Below, in pieces: positions 23,719-36,148 of a stretch of DNA of 64,000 bases (within the stretch, counting starts at the first letter, position 1; the number at the start of each line of letters is the position of its first letter). Under the pieces are notes generated by a model. That model was not told the origin of the DNA, searched no databases, and worked only from the letters and a program-made list of their open reading frames with translations. The DNA is from Phallus indusiatus. Taxonomy: Eukaryota; Basidiomycota; Agaricomycetes; Phallales; Phallaceae. The translations under genes were made by a program, and so were the position numbers. Location: NCBI GenBank assembly GCA_027605045.1, contig JAQFWX010000001.1, forward strand, positions 3,286,001 through 3,350,000, written 5' to 3'.

Positions 23719-26700
23719 AATCAAGTCCTTTTTTTTTTTCTCCTATTATCTAATGTTATTATTTTTTCCTCCCCTCGCTCAATATTGTACCTTGTTGTGC
23801 TACATACGCTGGGTATTTATCTTCCTCTTTTTCCTTGTTCGTTGCATACCATGCGTTCCGTCTTTGTAGTGTCTTTTTGTGAAGTTGCTTATTTCTTCTT
23901 TCTCCATCTTGTTCCCCATCCTATCCTATCTATTATTGGCAAGTTGTATCATACATTGCATGTTATACCAGGAAAAAAAATTACAGTCGTATAATGAATT
24001 TGGATGGTGAACTAGCTGAATGTTTAAACATTGCTTATCCGTCGCGCGCGTCACCTCGGGAGATCCCGGCGGTCACAACGTTTGTGCCTTAGACATCGAC
24101 GACGAAAGAAGTGAATGGGAGTGAATGGGAAATCCTAGAATTTCAAAACAAAAAATAGTAGAACATTATTTCAAGTCATCGTCGCCGTATTAACGCTAGC
24201 AATTTTTTAAGGTCCGGTAAGCACATCATGCCGAATGTCGCAGTATCCCCGAAGTTGTCCGCTGTTCGTCTGAAATAAAGAGCACCATAGTGGACGATTC
24301 AATAAAATTTGGGTTTGTTTGATTTGATGGAAAGCGAGAAGAGGGGACTGTGTGGAAAAAAGGCCTTGTTGTAGCCTGTTGTTCACGATGGAGCTAAGGA
24401 TGAAGTGGTACGTGAAACAGGTTCTCTGATTCTCTCTCGCTCCTTTGAGTAACAGTTAATATATTGTAATCCAAGGTCAAAATTTTTCTCTCAGATACGG
24501 AAGGGAAAAAATAAGTGGAGCCAGAGTGAAGGTAGAAGTGTTGGTATCTATCACGGTTTACCCCCAGCCGTAGTAAGGTGGCACTGCAGCCCGATAAAGC
24601 TGAATGAGGACGTGCCACAACGAATTAAGGCGTTATTTTAACTTCTAGCTTTATAAAAAAGACTAACCCAAAAACAGGGGATGGTGGGGATATTAATGTA
24701 GCCTTAACTCCTTGTCAGATTCCGAGGCCGGTTCTTTCGATTAAATCTTCAATTAAAGGGATGGCCGTGATCAGGCATGCGGGTTAAACAGGATACGGAT
24801 AAGTCGTTTTTCTATTTTCCCGTGTGAGTTCGGATTAACATCTTCGAGGCAAACGGTCTTTTTAGTTGGACCATTGACTTGAATCATCTTGTCACTTGAT
24901 AAGACCCGCATTTTTTTAAAAAAAATCACTGCACCTTGGCACGTGTTTTCGAACTTCCTTTCCAAACAAGAATAGACTGCATGCCTCAATGATTTAGGTG
25001 AATGGAATGACGTACCAGGCGCAGGCTAGTTTGGCGTTTATGAATTCGAAATCGAGATCGAGATCGCTCGTTGAAGCACTCTGGTTCCAATGATAGGAGT
25101 CAAGGAAGTCATTTCAAGACAAGGAGGGGGAACGTCTAGCTTACAGGCAAAGCTAATCCTAATGGTGCCAATATACCGGAACTTTGGGCGGTAGCCTCTT
25201 GCTGTGCTGTGTACAAATATCATACCAAGAACCTATCAGTTCTTCATTTCACGCCAAAGCGGAGGAAATAGCGTCCCTTTTTCTTATGGCAGTGGGAATT
25301 CGTACAAGAGATCGCAGCAGGGCCCAGGACAGGTTACAATGATCTCTTTTTACGTCTGATATGCTTGGTAACCCGATATCGACCGACCTACAGGCGTTAT
25401 CGTCTCGAAATCGACCGAGTCGGAGAAATAAACGGAAGGGAGAAGATCTAGGAGGAGAGATAAAAAAATTTTATCTTTTATAAATATGTTCGGACTCTCA
25501 ATTGAAAGAATCGAGACGAACGTGAAAAGTAGAATACCCTTACACAAATTTCCCTTGACAAATACATGGAAATTGTTGGGTAAGTGAATCACCAGATGTC
25601 ATATTTTAGAGATTTCACAAGTTTAACGAGAAAGAATCTTCTTTTGATTGTTGCGATAGCTCATTTGCTGGGATTAGTTGGTACTTCGGAAAAACTACGG
25701 AGATAAAATATATAAATTAGGTAAACTTTATTCGTAAGCTTGCCTCAAACACTTGCTTGAAATTTTTTAGACCTCCGAATTGTTCCTATAGAGGTATATT
25801 TCTTGGTGCTGGAAGGGTTGAAGATACTTCAAGGTACCGGTCGTTTCATCATAGCAGCGGCGGGAATGAATACACAAAAGATTTGAACAATCGTAACAAA
25901 CACGTGACATTCACTTTTGCGACATCCGGAGATTCCTTCTGTTGTCTCATTAAAAGAGTCGAACAAGCAAGTTAGTGCCTTACCTCCTTTAATACAAATA
26001 TTTTGATTTTACACAACATTTAAATCAATAAGAGCGCTTGATTCTTTCTTCCAACAAAGCATTCCGGTCCTCACCTCCGATGATGGTCAATAGATATTTA
26101 GTCGTTTGCCTTTCCAGATTACCCAAAACGCTCATTGCGATTAGCCACCTGTTGATAAAAACGCGATTTTTGAATAAATTCCTCGGACCGTTCCAATCAT
26201 CTGACTGTGAAGAATATCAAAGTTTAGATAAAAGACCCCACCTTCAAGGAAAATTCGTGAAATCAGAACAACATAGGTCACATGCACAAGGTAGAGCCCA
26301 TTATGTTCATTACGGAGACAACGTTTATCTGCAAAAGGAGATAGCTCTGCCAATACGGCCTATCAGAAGGCATCTCACAGGTCATACTATAACCATAAGC
26401 AACATGCTGATACGTTCGCTATCTAGTCATTGATTTCCTCGATGGCCAAGCGTGTTGAACTAAAACAAGCCTCTCTGAGAATTCATCGAATTCGACAAAA
26501 CGGCTTAACTTCCTGGTTTGTCATTGAAATAGGCTTGGTTTATTCGGACAAATTTAGTAAGCATCATCTAACTTTCCAAGAGTTTACGTGAAAAGATTTT
26601 TCTGTTTGCACGACACCCAACTCTGAGAGTACAATGGTAGAGCGGCGATTTGAGATGATGCGGGAAACCCAATGTTCGTTCTCCAAACGCAAAGTCTATA

Positions 26701-26980
26701 TGATACTACGCAAAAGATAGCTACAGGTACAATATATATTATATATCACAGCACATACTTGTCATCTATAAGCGAAGTTAAAACAAACCGAATTCAAAAT
26801 ACTAAGAGACAGAATACGGCTTCGAACCAAGATATGCACCCTCTTCAACGAGTAATCCCGAGTCTGTCATCTTATTCCTTTTGAGATACGTGCTAATTGC
26901 AAACGCAACCGCTCATGCTTTATGTAGGCACGTTACTTCGCAAAGTATACTTTCAAAGCAAACGATAACATGACATTACT
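23719..26980. other. 3.3-kb gene-poor, AT-rich interval
   Basis: I see no gene. Frames of 60-130 codons occur (for example 26038-26433 plus and 24394-24618 minus), but none shows conserved motifs, splice-consistent continuation or codon-like composition. The first 200 bp are T-rich and probably the 3' UTR of the kinase. No tRNA or structured repeat was found. Confidence 0.4.
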
Positions 26981-28177
26981 TCAATCCTTCTTTAACTCCC
27001 TGCGGATGACAAATATTCGTTCGGCTTCATTCGGCGACTGTATTTCCTGCACATGCTTGAACGAATCAAGTCCTTGAGTCCCCCGTCCACGAGCTATGAT
27101 GACAAATATTTCCAAACCATCACCGACCTACGAGAGAATCAATATGCGCGCAAGGGTCAGAGACGCGATATTCAAACCTCAATATGACGTTCAGTGGCTG
27201 ACGTGAACGAATCGATGACCAGTTGGACCACATGCCGCAATGGTAAATGAGTTGGGTGAGACTTTCCTAGCACCGGTGTCTGATTCTTGAAATATATCTA
27301 GCAACGAAAATCGTGAATATAGTAACATATGAATCGACTCTTAGCCTACCTGGTTGTCGAGGAATGGTTGAATCAGAGATTGGGCTGCCCCGGCAGCTCT
27401 ACACGCTTCTCGCTCGTATGAACCCACAGGATCAAAAGAATACACGGCGCCAGTCCCTGAAAGTGAATGAGTACAAAATTCGTACACGTTCGAAAAATGC
27501 ATGATAAGTGAAGAACCGGACCAGAAGGATTTTAAACCTCGAAAGTGGCGGGCGGAAAATATATCGTTTTCAAATCAGACCGACAATGACCAGGCACCGG
27601 AAATAACAAAAGATGCAAGTTCAAAGACGATAGAATATAGACTTACCATCTTCTTCAATGCCGCCCAGGATGTTGTAGACATAATATGGGAAGAAACGTT
27701 GAGCATAAAGCATTGTTTGAATCAACCGCGCGATGGCGCGAAGCGGCATGTCTTTGGAATGAGCATGACGATACCACTAAAAAAAAACACAAAAGATACG
27801 TGTTTGTTAGAAAGAAGGGATGTCGAATATCATTTATGAAAGACATACATCAAGTCGTTGCTTGACTTTTTTAACGAACATGTTTCCGTCTGCTGCAAAT
27901 CCATTGACTGCCAGAACAGCTTTGTCGGTCCTGCCACAGAAGAAAGGATTACGTGTTTGAGCAATGCTCCTTTTATTCCATTAAACACGACATGAAGAAG
28001 AACCTACAATTTGAACACTTTGGGTGCATATCTCGTCTGAATACTGAAACCTTCTGACTGTCTCGTGTCGCCAGCAATGACACTGAAGTCTGCACCAGCG
28101 ATGGCAAGAATTGTACCACCATTTTCGGTGTAGGGATTAAATTGGTGCTGAACTGGGTGTTGGGAATAGTGGGACAT
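26981..28177 (-). CDS. PRE7: 20S proteasome subunit beta type-1 (beta-6)
   Basis: Non-catalytic beta-6 subunit of the 20S proteasome core. The ATG at 28175-28177 gives [20 protein letters not shown]. Family blocks after splicing are [105 protein letters not shown], and a C-terminal exon with [16 protein letters not shown] that ends at 26981. The expected beta-6 features (GSYERE, LGGIEE) are present, and no processed N-terminal Thr is seen, as usual for this subunit. At least five introns interrupt the coding sequence, including near 27105-27165 and 27770-27850. It appears complete. Confidence 0.92.
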
Positions 28178-31100
28178 ATTGCACTTTCTTCGGAAAGCCA
28201 AAGTGGGGGTAGGAGAAAGAAAACAGAGATTGGGATCGGTGCTCGTAAGTTATACTGCGTCGACGCGTCAGCTTAAACACCAAAAAGAGCCTCCGTCTAA
28301 GCGCCCGTGGAACCCGATTACACAACCACCACCACGAGTGTCATTTTCACCGAGCTTGTTTCTCTTTCCGAGTAACCTCCGTTGAATTATTTTCGTTTCT
28401 TCTTATCGTCGAAAAAGCTTATTTTCAATTATTTTGATTATTTACGGGGCACCCTTTTATGGAGATATTTCGTCAAAATTCCACTTTTTCATGCTCTTGC
28501 ACCCGGAACACTTTCACCCTTACGGATAAATCTGATGAATTAATTTTCCTCTTTATCTTGTCATAATAATACCTCCTTATTTGATAATTTTCAAGTTCCA
28601 GACTCAGGATATGATTTTAAAATCTCGCTGCTGTATATTTGGTCAACAGTTCTGTCCCTCTTTTTCTCACAGTCAGCCAGACCCAAACCGTGATCTTCAT
28701 CTCTCCGGAAGCTTCCCACATTGCACGAAAACTGAAGAAAGAAGCACCCGCGCACAAAACGATATTGGTTCCTTAATATTCATCCACGCCAATTTCTACC
28801 AACAGACGACGAAGTATTAGTTTGTAACAATAGAACAATAGATCACTACGTGTTCCAAAACCTAGTCTTCGTTGATAATTATGGAGGAGTAAAGAAGGTA
28901 CTGCCTGTTTTTCATCCCGCGATTAATTTCTGCAGCTTATGCCCATAACGTTTTGACAGGTCGAGGGAAGTAGTGTTGCCTACTAACGTGTATCTCCCTC
29001 TCGTTGCTCAAATTTTCAGTTTATGTGTGAATGCTCCGATCTAGAATTCAAATCTTGAAAACCACGTTTTTAGAATCTCATGCCGTACTGCCAAAGTATG
29101 TCTTTTTAAAGATTCTTTCTCTCGTATTATTTTCGTGGTCATAAACGTGCCCTCAGAATTAGGAGCCATCTTTTGCAATGCTGCTACTTGCACTTCTCTT
29201 CCAAGTCGGAGCGAAACGGAAATCTCGTCTTCTTTTTCGATTGACAAGGCGGGACGGAAGTCGCAGATGTAGGAATTCCTGTTGAAGTAATGGTGTACTG
29301 CTGCCTGTGACCGTTTACAGGTCCATCGCGATAAATATATCTAACTCTCTCGCCCCACTCCCACCCTCATTCTGCACCTCCCACTCGCGTGACCCCACAC
29401 GTATGATATACCCGATATTCTGACGCCATAATATTGTTTTGCGGATCAGTCTTTCTTTTCTGAAATTCTGGTTTTGTCTAATTTTTCATACCGGTCACTT
29501 TCCTCAACTGAAAGAGCTCCCTCGGTACGCCCGTCTCCGGAATTGTCCCTGTGCCTTATCAAAATGCTCTCAATGCCAGCTATATTCGACGATATTGCTC
29601 TCCTATATTACCAACTATGAAATTTTCCAACGCAGTTCTGGGTTTAACTGAGGCGAAATCCATTACTCAGAGCCGAAGATGGTTCTAAGTTAGTGATCCT
29701 TCCCAAGTGGTGTTCCCATGTTATTACCGCCTTACCTTATAAGTCGACATACTGTGAGATCTTAATTTCGCGCCCAAAAGCTTCCAGCTTGGACTGGCTT
29801 GTCCATCTCACAAACCTCATGTTCCTGATGTCCTACATTCCTATAAGTTCGGTTATGATCGGCTCTCGGAATGTCCCTCTTCAACTTGAACCCGGTATTG
29901 CTTCTTACTTGACATCGTGCGGTGCATGCGCAGCAGAGTATACTACGTATCACCACCCATGGCCTATCATTCTAAAATCATGGTTGATTACGTTCAGAAG
30001 GTTCTTATTTAACGGTGGAACAAGCCGAATGACACCCCAAAATGTCATTTTTTCTCTTCCCTCATCGGAACAAATTGATGATTCAGAATGTATCGGCGCC
30101 GAGGGTGCAGATTAAGTTATCCTTCTTTCTATCTTAGTTCTTGATACATGGTTCAAGTTGGAATTAAATGATTGTCATTTTTACAAGCCGTCTCTACCCG
30201 GTGTTGATTATACACGGTCTGTCAATGGTGCTCAATGTCTTGTCAATTAGATTGTGGTGAGCAACGATATTTGCCAGACCGCTGTTTCTCGGTATAACTA
30301 CTTTTTTGAACGAAGCTATGCACGAAACAACTATTGCTGGTTTAAAGTGATCCTCATTTTGCGCCCCCATTTGACAACTTCTTCACTGAAGAAGTTAAAT
30401 GTTGATTTGAGCTTTTCCGTTCCATTATACCGATCTAACACGGCGCAAGCACATCTGACAGTTTTCCCGTGTATTTCTCCGACTGGCTGAGAGCACGACG
30501 TAAGACTGACCAACAGCTAAGTACCCGAACGAGTGGGTGAGATCCTTTGGACACATGAGTGTTAGAAGAAAAAAAAATACGGAGAAAAATTATAAAAGTA
30601 TATGGATCATGTTTGAGCGATCTGTTACACGATCTGTGGGATGATTCTGAATCGTCTGGGTCAAGGAATAGTAGTTTTTTTTTCTTCTAATGTCGGATAA
30701 ACTCTTATTGTACAGGACAATATTTCCTGAGACTCACACTTGAGAAATATATGGCGCTACTAGCTTCACAGCCTGTCTTCATCATGGTATATTTGGCCAT
30801 TACGGAACATTTTCCGTTGCTCGCGAGGTACTTTGATTACGACGACCGGTGCTTACTCGTACTGGATGCTATCCTGTAAAAAATCTCTTCGTATTATCTT
30901 TCCGTCCTTAAACGGGGGTATGATAAGCTGAGCTCAATTTTCAATAGATAACAAATATTTGGAAATTCAGACAGACTATTGCGAAAAAAAAAACGCGCCA
31001 GATAAGCAGTTTTGGCGCATCGAGTCCAGTTTGAAGCGGCACAGATAGTCATTTACTGCTTGGGATGGGGCGTTCTCACAATGGATAATTAAAGCCGTAT

Positions 31101-32703
31101 AATGTAAATCAAAATATTGGCCGAAATACCACTTTGAGGGATAAAGTAACATCAATGAATGAAGATCATCATACATATCGGCAAAATTGAATCATGGAGC
31201 CACGAACCTTGGCATGGAGCATGGAGCATGGAGTTTTAATATGCACAGAGAGGACCTCAACATCGCCGTGGAAACAATCGCGTATTTACGACATCATTTC
31301 CCCATAGCGCAACATTAACAGCGGTGGCAGCTTGCATGGCCGAATAAAAAAAAACGAAATCAATCAGCATCCGAGCTAGTAAAATATAGATAACGTTGTT
31401 TTGGGACTTCAGTTCACGTTCAAGCTGGAGGCTTAGTCCAAAGACGCCGTCTAAATGTGACATAACGTGACAAAAGAGCGTCGGTGGAAAACCTCTAGTA
31501 GACGACAACCAGCAGTCATACTAGGTTCACGTTTAGAGCCCTTCACGACAAACGCTGTTAGGTCATCTAACTTCGCCAACGAAAAAAAAAACCGCAGACT
31601 TTAATTTCCATGCCTTTTCTTTAGTTTTTCCGAGGCGGTCCCGGTAAGCCTTTCTTGGTCAACGTTGACAACACCTGTCTGATAATGACTTGAAGTAAAA
31701 TACGTTTTTGCAGTTTTATTATGCAACAATTCGTTGGGTTTCAAATTAGGTTTCATTCTCATTACAAGGAAATATCCTGGTGAACGTCGTTTCATCGCGT
31801 TTACTACCTCATAACGTTTTCTTCCTGATATCCAGTTTCGACGTTGTTGCGGACCGTAGTCTTTACATGCTTGAATAGTAGTAAGGATCACGATCTATCC
31901 TCGTTGTTGTGAGGCGGTGTTGAATGCTCGGGCTTCAGTTCTTTTCCGTCGGGCTCAAATCATCAGGCAAGTCTTTCAGAACGCAGAACTTTGAAAAAAA
32001 AGACTTTGACTCATTCAATATTTGGGGTGTAGCTTATATTGACTTATCAGTTAACCTTTCAACCCCTTTTTTTGCATTCCTTATCAGCCGAGTATGTTTA
32101 CCTACCCGTCTTCCACCTTCAACCTCGATGCCTGATTTACGGAAGCATTAATCCTCGCCGACAATCTTGTTCTTTTTCCCCGTGTACCGAGGTTCTAACA
32201 GCTCGCTTTCTTTGTGGCTATCTTGCTGATTTATCACACTGAATCATTTGTCCCGAGCTATCTACGCGATTTTGGAATGGAGATGTCTTAATGGGTTAAG
32301 TATTCAATGTCTTTCGGTTAAGTCGAAGGGTAATAGCACGAGGATCCTTTAAAATACTCCATGTATTAGGAACATATTCGGGCGAAACATACCGTGACGC
32401 CCCTCAAATGATACCGTCAAAACCTAACTGCCCATTCTCTCGCTTGACGTGACGATTGTCTCAGACGTTTCCTCAAACTCGGATTAATATTGTCAATTAA
32501 CAGAATAGATAAGCCGTCAGAAATGCGATTATCCACCGTCCAATATTCGCTGTCAGTTTTATTAGAAGGTACTGGGTGATAATAAGTGATTATTTGCGCC
32601 GCAATTTTCAAGTGACATCATTGGTCTTAGATCTAAGTAATTATGTACATGTATCGCGTTTAAATTCAACTAGACACCTATTTTAAATAAATTATTCCCT
32701 TCG
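28178..32703. other. 4.5-kb interval without recognisable genes
   Basis: No conserved protein was found on either strand. A plus-strand frame at 29693-30115 stays open for 140 codons, with a pyrimidine-rich stretch about 300 bp upstream (29340-29400), but it has no ATG start and no motif. A short tandem run of GCATGGA units lies at 31211-31233. Everything else is AT-rich, with scattered short frames. Confidence 0.35.
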
Positions 32704-33330
32704 TTACCAAAGAGAGGACCCGTTTCCCGACGTATTGGCGGGGGCTGGAAGTACGTTTATGCTGACAATCTGGTCGTTCATACCGTCCATTTGTATGAGG
32801 TTTGAGCGACCAGGGAACGTTAGTTCCGTAGCCGTTCCGGTACAGTTGGATTGTCTGTGAGTAATGTCAAGAAAAAACTCGAGAGAAAGGCAAACATGAC
32901 GACGCACGTAAAAGTTATAACCTGCGAAACGATTTGTTTAGGTAACGGGAAGTATGTCCCAGTGACAGAAAGAGAGCGTACCATAGTGCCGTTATCTGGA
33001 CCTATACTAGAGATAGAGTTGTTCCAGGCCTGATTCATATCGAAGCACGTATTGAGAGGAAAGATCGTATACGTGCAGTTCATCCAATCGATGTCGTGGC
33101 ATAGGTACACACCGCCAATCGTAGAGTTCTGCATAATTTTCAATACGGAATCATGAATCGGATAAATTATCATCACTAACCGCAGGCTGCTGTCCTTCAG
33201 TTTGATTAGTAGGCGTGCCAATGTCCTGAGGGCTTGACACGTTAGTGTCGAGTCGACCAGTTTGCAGGAGTGATGGGAAGGCCATTGAGGCTCCTACGAA
33301 TGAAAGCGCGAGAGGAATATGATATAACAT
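32704..33330 (-). CDS. Small secreted protein with beta/gamma-crystallin-like domain
   Basis: ATG at 33328-33330 gives MLYHIPLALSFVGASMA, a signal peptide. After an intron (about 33125-33179) comes a Cys-rich domain whose spacing matches fungal crystallin-like secreted proteins: GGVYLCHDIDWMNC, FPLNTC, WNNSISSIGPDNGT, then NCTGTATELTFPG and MNDQIVSINV. Four Cys are visible. To keep frame the second intron must use a donor at GTTACC near 32943, ending at CACAG near 32852; the obvious GTACGC donor nearby would shift frame, so this junction is tentative. The tail is Asn/Ser-rich, and many N-x-S/T sites suggest glycosylation. The role is unknown; relatives are extracellular. It is tandem with another secreted-protein gene 485 bp upstream. 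Confidence 0.7.
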
Positions 33331-33815
33331 TTCTTTTCAGCTGTATATCGACCTAAAAACTGCATCAGAAACCTTCGTTACGAGTACCAGCGCATGAACA
33401 CGTACTATCGGTGAATGGACCTAAAGACGAAGTGATAGAAAGAAATGACATCGCGTTCAATTCTAATTTATATCGTACTGAAAAGCCGTTTAGGAAGAAA
33501 CGTTGAATGCCTTTTTCGTCAAGGATGATGATGACCTTACCTGGTATTTGAATATTTTGCCTTGAACGCTGAATGACGTGGGGTTCTGATCGGTGTCCAC
33601 GATTGTGTGACCCGTGACAATGAAGACTTCGTGTCGCGAACAGTCTTACATGTGCTGGAGTGCTGCGTATTGATGATGATGGTCAATATTAAACGTTAAT
33701 GATCGACTCTGTAAGTTCACAAGATTAAGCTTTTAAGGCTCAGTTTTTTCAAAGTGATGATGGGTCGCGTGCTGGATAGATGAGAAGTACTTATACTCTA
33801 TTTGTCTAACGATTT

Positions 33816-34611
33816 CTAAACAGTGTAAAAAGCGAAACTAAAATACAATCGGTTTTGATAATTACGTCGAGCTTTGGACCGCAAACTCAAAAAGTTCACT
33901 GGGTTTACCCTCACTGGGATTAAACGCGAGCTATTCCGTTCAAATATAAACAAGGGAATGTTAACGTTCATATAATGTAATCAATGTTACCTGAGGAAGG
34001 TTACTGCTGTTAAGAGAAAGAACTTTATTCTCATGAGGAACTTTGATTCTGCGATAACGATGAACGGTCATGCAAAGCAAGAACAATGATTTGGCTTACA
34101 TGAACTTGCCGGAAGCAGCAGGTAAAATCTCAAAGGCATCCCCAAACGGTATTTCTGCGTTAGCAACTAACGTTCCATTCTTTCAATACAATTAGAAAGA
34201 ATTCAGCAGACAACTGGATCAACTGCTTACCTCGATAGTCCACTTGTAGCCCGTGTTGCTTGAACCAATAATTGGCAGAAAGCTGACGTTAAAGAAGTTA
34301 GGCTGAACGGATTGAATGAACCATGGATTCTAGAAAAGCGAATGCACTAAGTTGAACAAGAAACCGGGGAGAGTAGCAATGGGATCTACGAAGAAGCTTT
34401 GGGTCGGTGGAACTACAACGTTGACAGGTGGTGGGGGGGAGACAGGAGGAACAGGTCCCAGTACCAGAGGATCCGAAGTGAATCCACTAATGATATATAG
34501 TCCCGACAGCAATATAGGCGTTGGGTGCATCGCTAAGTCTACTTTGGTAAAGCTAAGGAAAAAGAAAGGTGCACACAGGACGGGCAGAACATAAATTGCA
34601 TTTATAGGCAT
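33816..34611 (-). CDS. Small secreted protein with Pro-rich linker, family not recognised
   Basis: Starts MPINAIYVLPVLCAPFFFLS, a strong signal peptide, at 34611. A Pro/Val-rich linker (VSPPPPVNVVVPP) follows. Successive exons join in frame by clean GT-AG introns: LPENPWFIQSVQPNFFNVSF, then GYKWTIENGTLVANAEIPFG, then FEILPAASGKFIIKVP, then LNSSNLPQLAFNPSEG, ending SSTFAFYTV with stop at 33816. About 200 residues, without Cys after the signal region. The continuous framing over five junctions makes it a real gene. No known domain is recognised. The same strand, proximity and secretion signal shared with the crystallin-like gene suggest a related extracellular role, which is inference. Confidence 0.65.
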
Positions 34612-36148
34612 TTTGTATTGAGCCCGATCGTGTCAGGTTGCACGAATCATGAAGCGAGCAAACCTGCCAAAACATACTGACAGAAATGAACTTCCAAGTC
34701 AAGACTCATGCGGTTTCATTGTTGTACTGTCAGTTTTTTCGCCATTCCGAAACGAATGAAACGAGTCTATGAACGCGGCACAGAGTCGTTAGGTCTTCTT
34801 ATATTCAATCGTCCAAAAAAACCAGTCGTATTTCGTTTTTTTGGAAGTACCGAAGTGATATGGCTGTTTGGATTTCTCCAAAATGAAAGAACGTGAAAAT
34901 TTCACCATCTTTGTTCGAACCATGGAGAAACAGTCGCCGAAGATCCGTTTCGTTTCGGGATTAAACTACGCCGAAGATCTTCTGTGCTGATTGATAAACC
35001 ATAATTTGTATGTCGAAAAAAAGATGGTGCACTGTGATCAACCATACACCGACACTTCTAATAAGTAAATATCCAAAAGTTATGAGACTGGATATGTCAC
35101 GTACCAAGGCCTAGGTATGACACGGCGGTGGCAGACCTCGAGGCTTCATTGATGTTTATGGTTGCTTCTCGGCTTCCCCGTCATGCATTTCGACCGTTGA
35201 ACTTCATGTACCTAGATAATCGCATGCGCAGGGTGCTTCATGTGACTCTGGATTTTCAACCAGCTTCTGAGCCTGGACCTAATAAATACCTTGAGAATAA
35301 ATTCTTCCGACATGTTCTGAAGCCTTTGATTTTGAGGTCCAACAATCGAGAACTTCTAACGTATGCGATACTGTTCGCGGTCCCGAAAGCGCACATCTCG
35401 GTAAAACCACTCATCCATATTGAGCAGAAGCACCTGCCTGGCTGAGAGGCGAGATTGAAGGAAGATGTTCGTGGGTTCAAATTATCAGACGGGATCAAGA
35501 CAATCGTATTGTAAGTATACGGATTTACGTGTACTATGATACTGTGTTAGTATTACTCTATCAACTGAATCGGTCCTTTCTTGTTAAGGTTGGCATACCT
35601 GTTCACCCGCCATCTTTGTCCTTCGTATGTCCTCCTGAATTCTGATGCGTCTCGATAGCAATGCTGTTCGCAGGATATGCCCGAACATACGAGCAAAGTG
35701 GGGCTCAGTATGGTGTTTGGGGTAAAGATGTCTTCCTTATATAGGAAGCTGCCACCAGTCTTTCCGATCTTTATTTACACGGTTCGTATGTATTTTTGAC
35801 CCTGTTCGTTTAAGAATGCGAAACGTGGCATGCGGGCTTCCCCAGTTCCCTTGGAATCCCCCGCAGAGTATAGGAAACGACATAGAGATGTCGCGGCGGC
35901 TGAATCAGAGGGAGAGGAAGAGTTATCGTTTCCAGAAAAGCGAACACTTAGAGGCACATTATTCTGGACTAGAACTTGACCGTCGACACGACTTTCATTG
36001 TAATAAATTGTATCTGCCCTATTCCCAGGCAGTGCGAGTGTGACTGTCACGTAGACCATTGAGTCATCTCTTATCGACAACCACTGCAGAACCCACACTC
36101 CGTCGTGGTCTGCATTCCAAACAAGCAAATTACGCTCGTCCCAGTTAT
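34612..36148. other. Intergenic, secreted-protein gene to F-box gene
   Basis: No gene supported. A plus-strand frame at 35128-35445 (105 codons) and its minus-strand shadow are not recognised. The last 350 bp before the F-box ATG contain a frame that continues upstream of that ATG, so an extra 5' exon is possible. Confidence 0.35.

Noticed and set aside
29693..30115. Plus-strand 140-codon open frame as a gene
   Set aside because: It begins with GTG, shows no motif, no splice-linked neighbours and no biased composition; it is long by chance in a gene-poor gap.
34352..34594. Gly/Thr-rich plus-strand frame
   Set aside because: It is the antisense of the Pro-rich linker of the secreted-protein gene, which has a signal peptide and consistent splicing.
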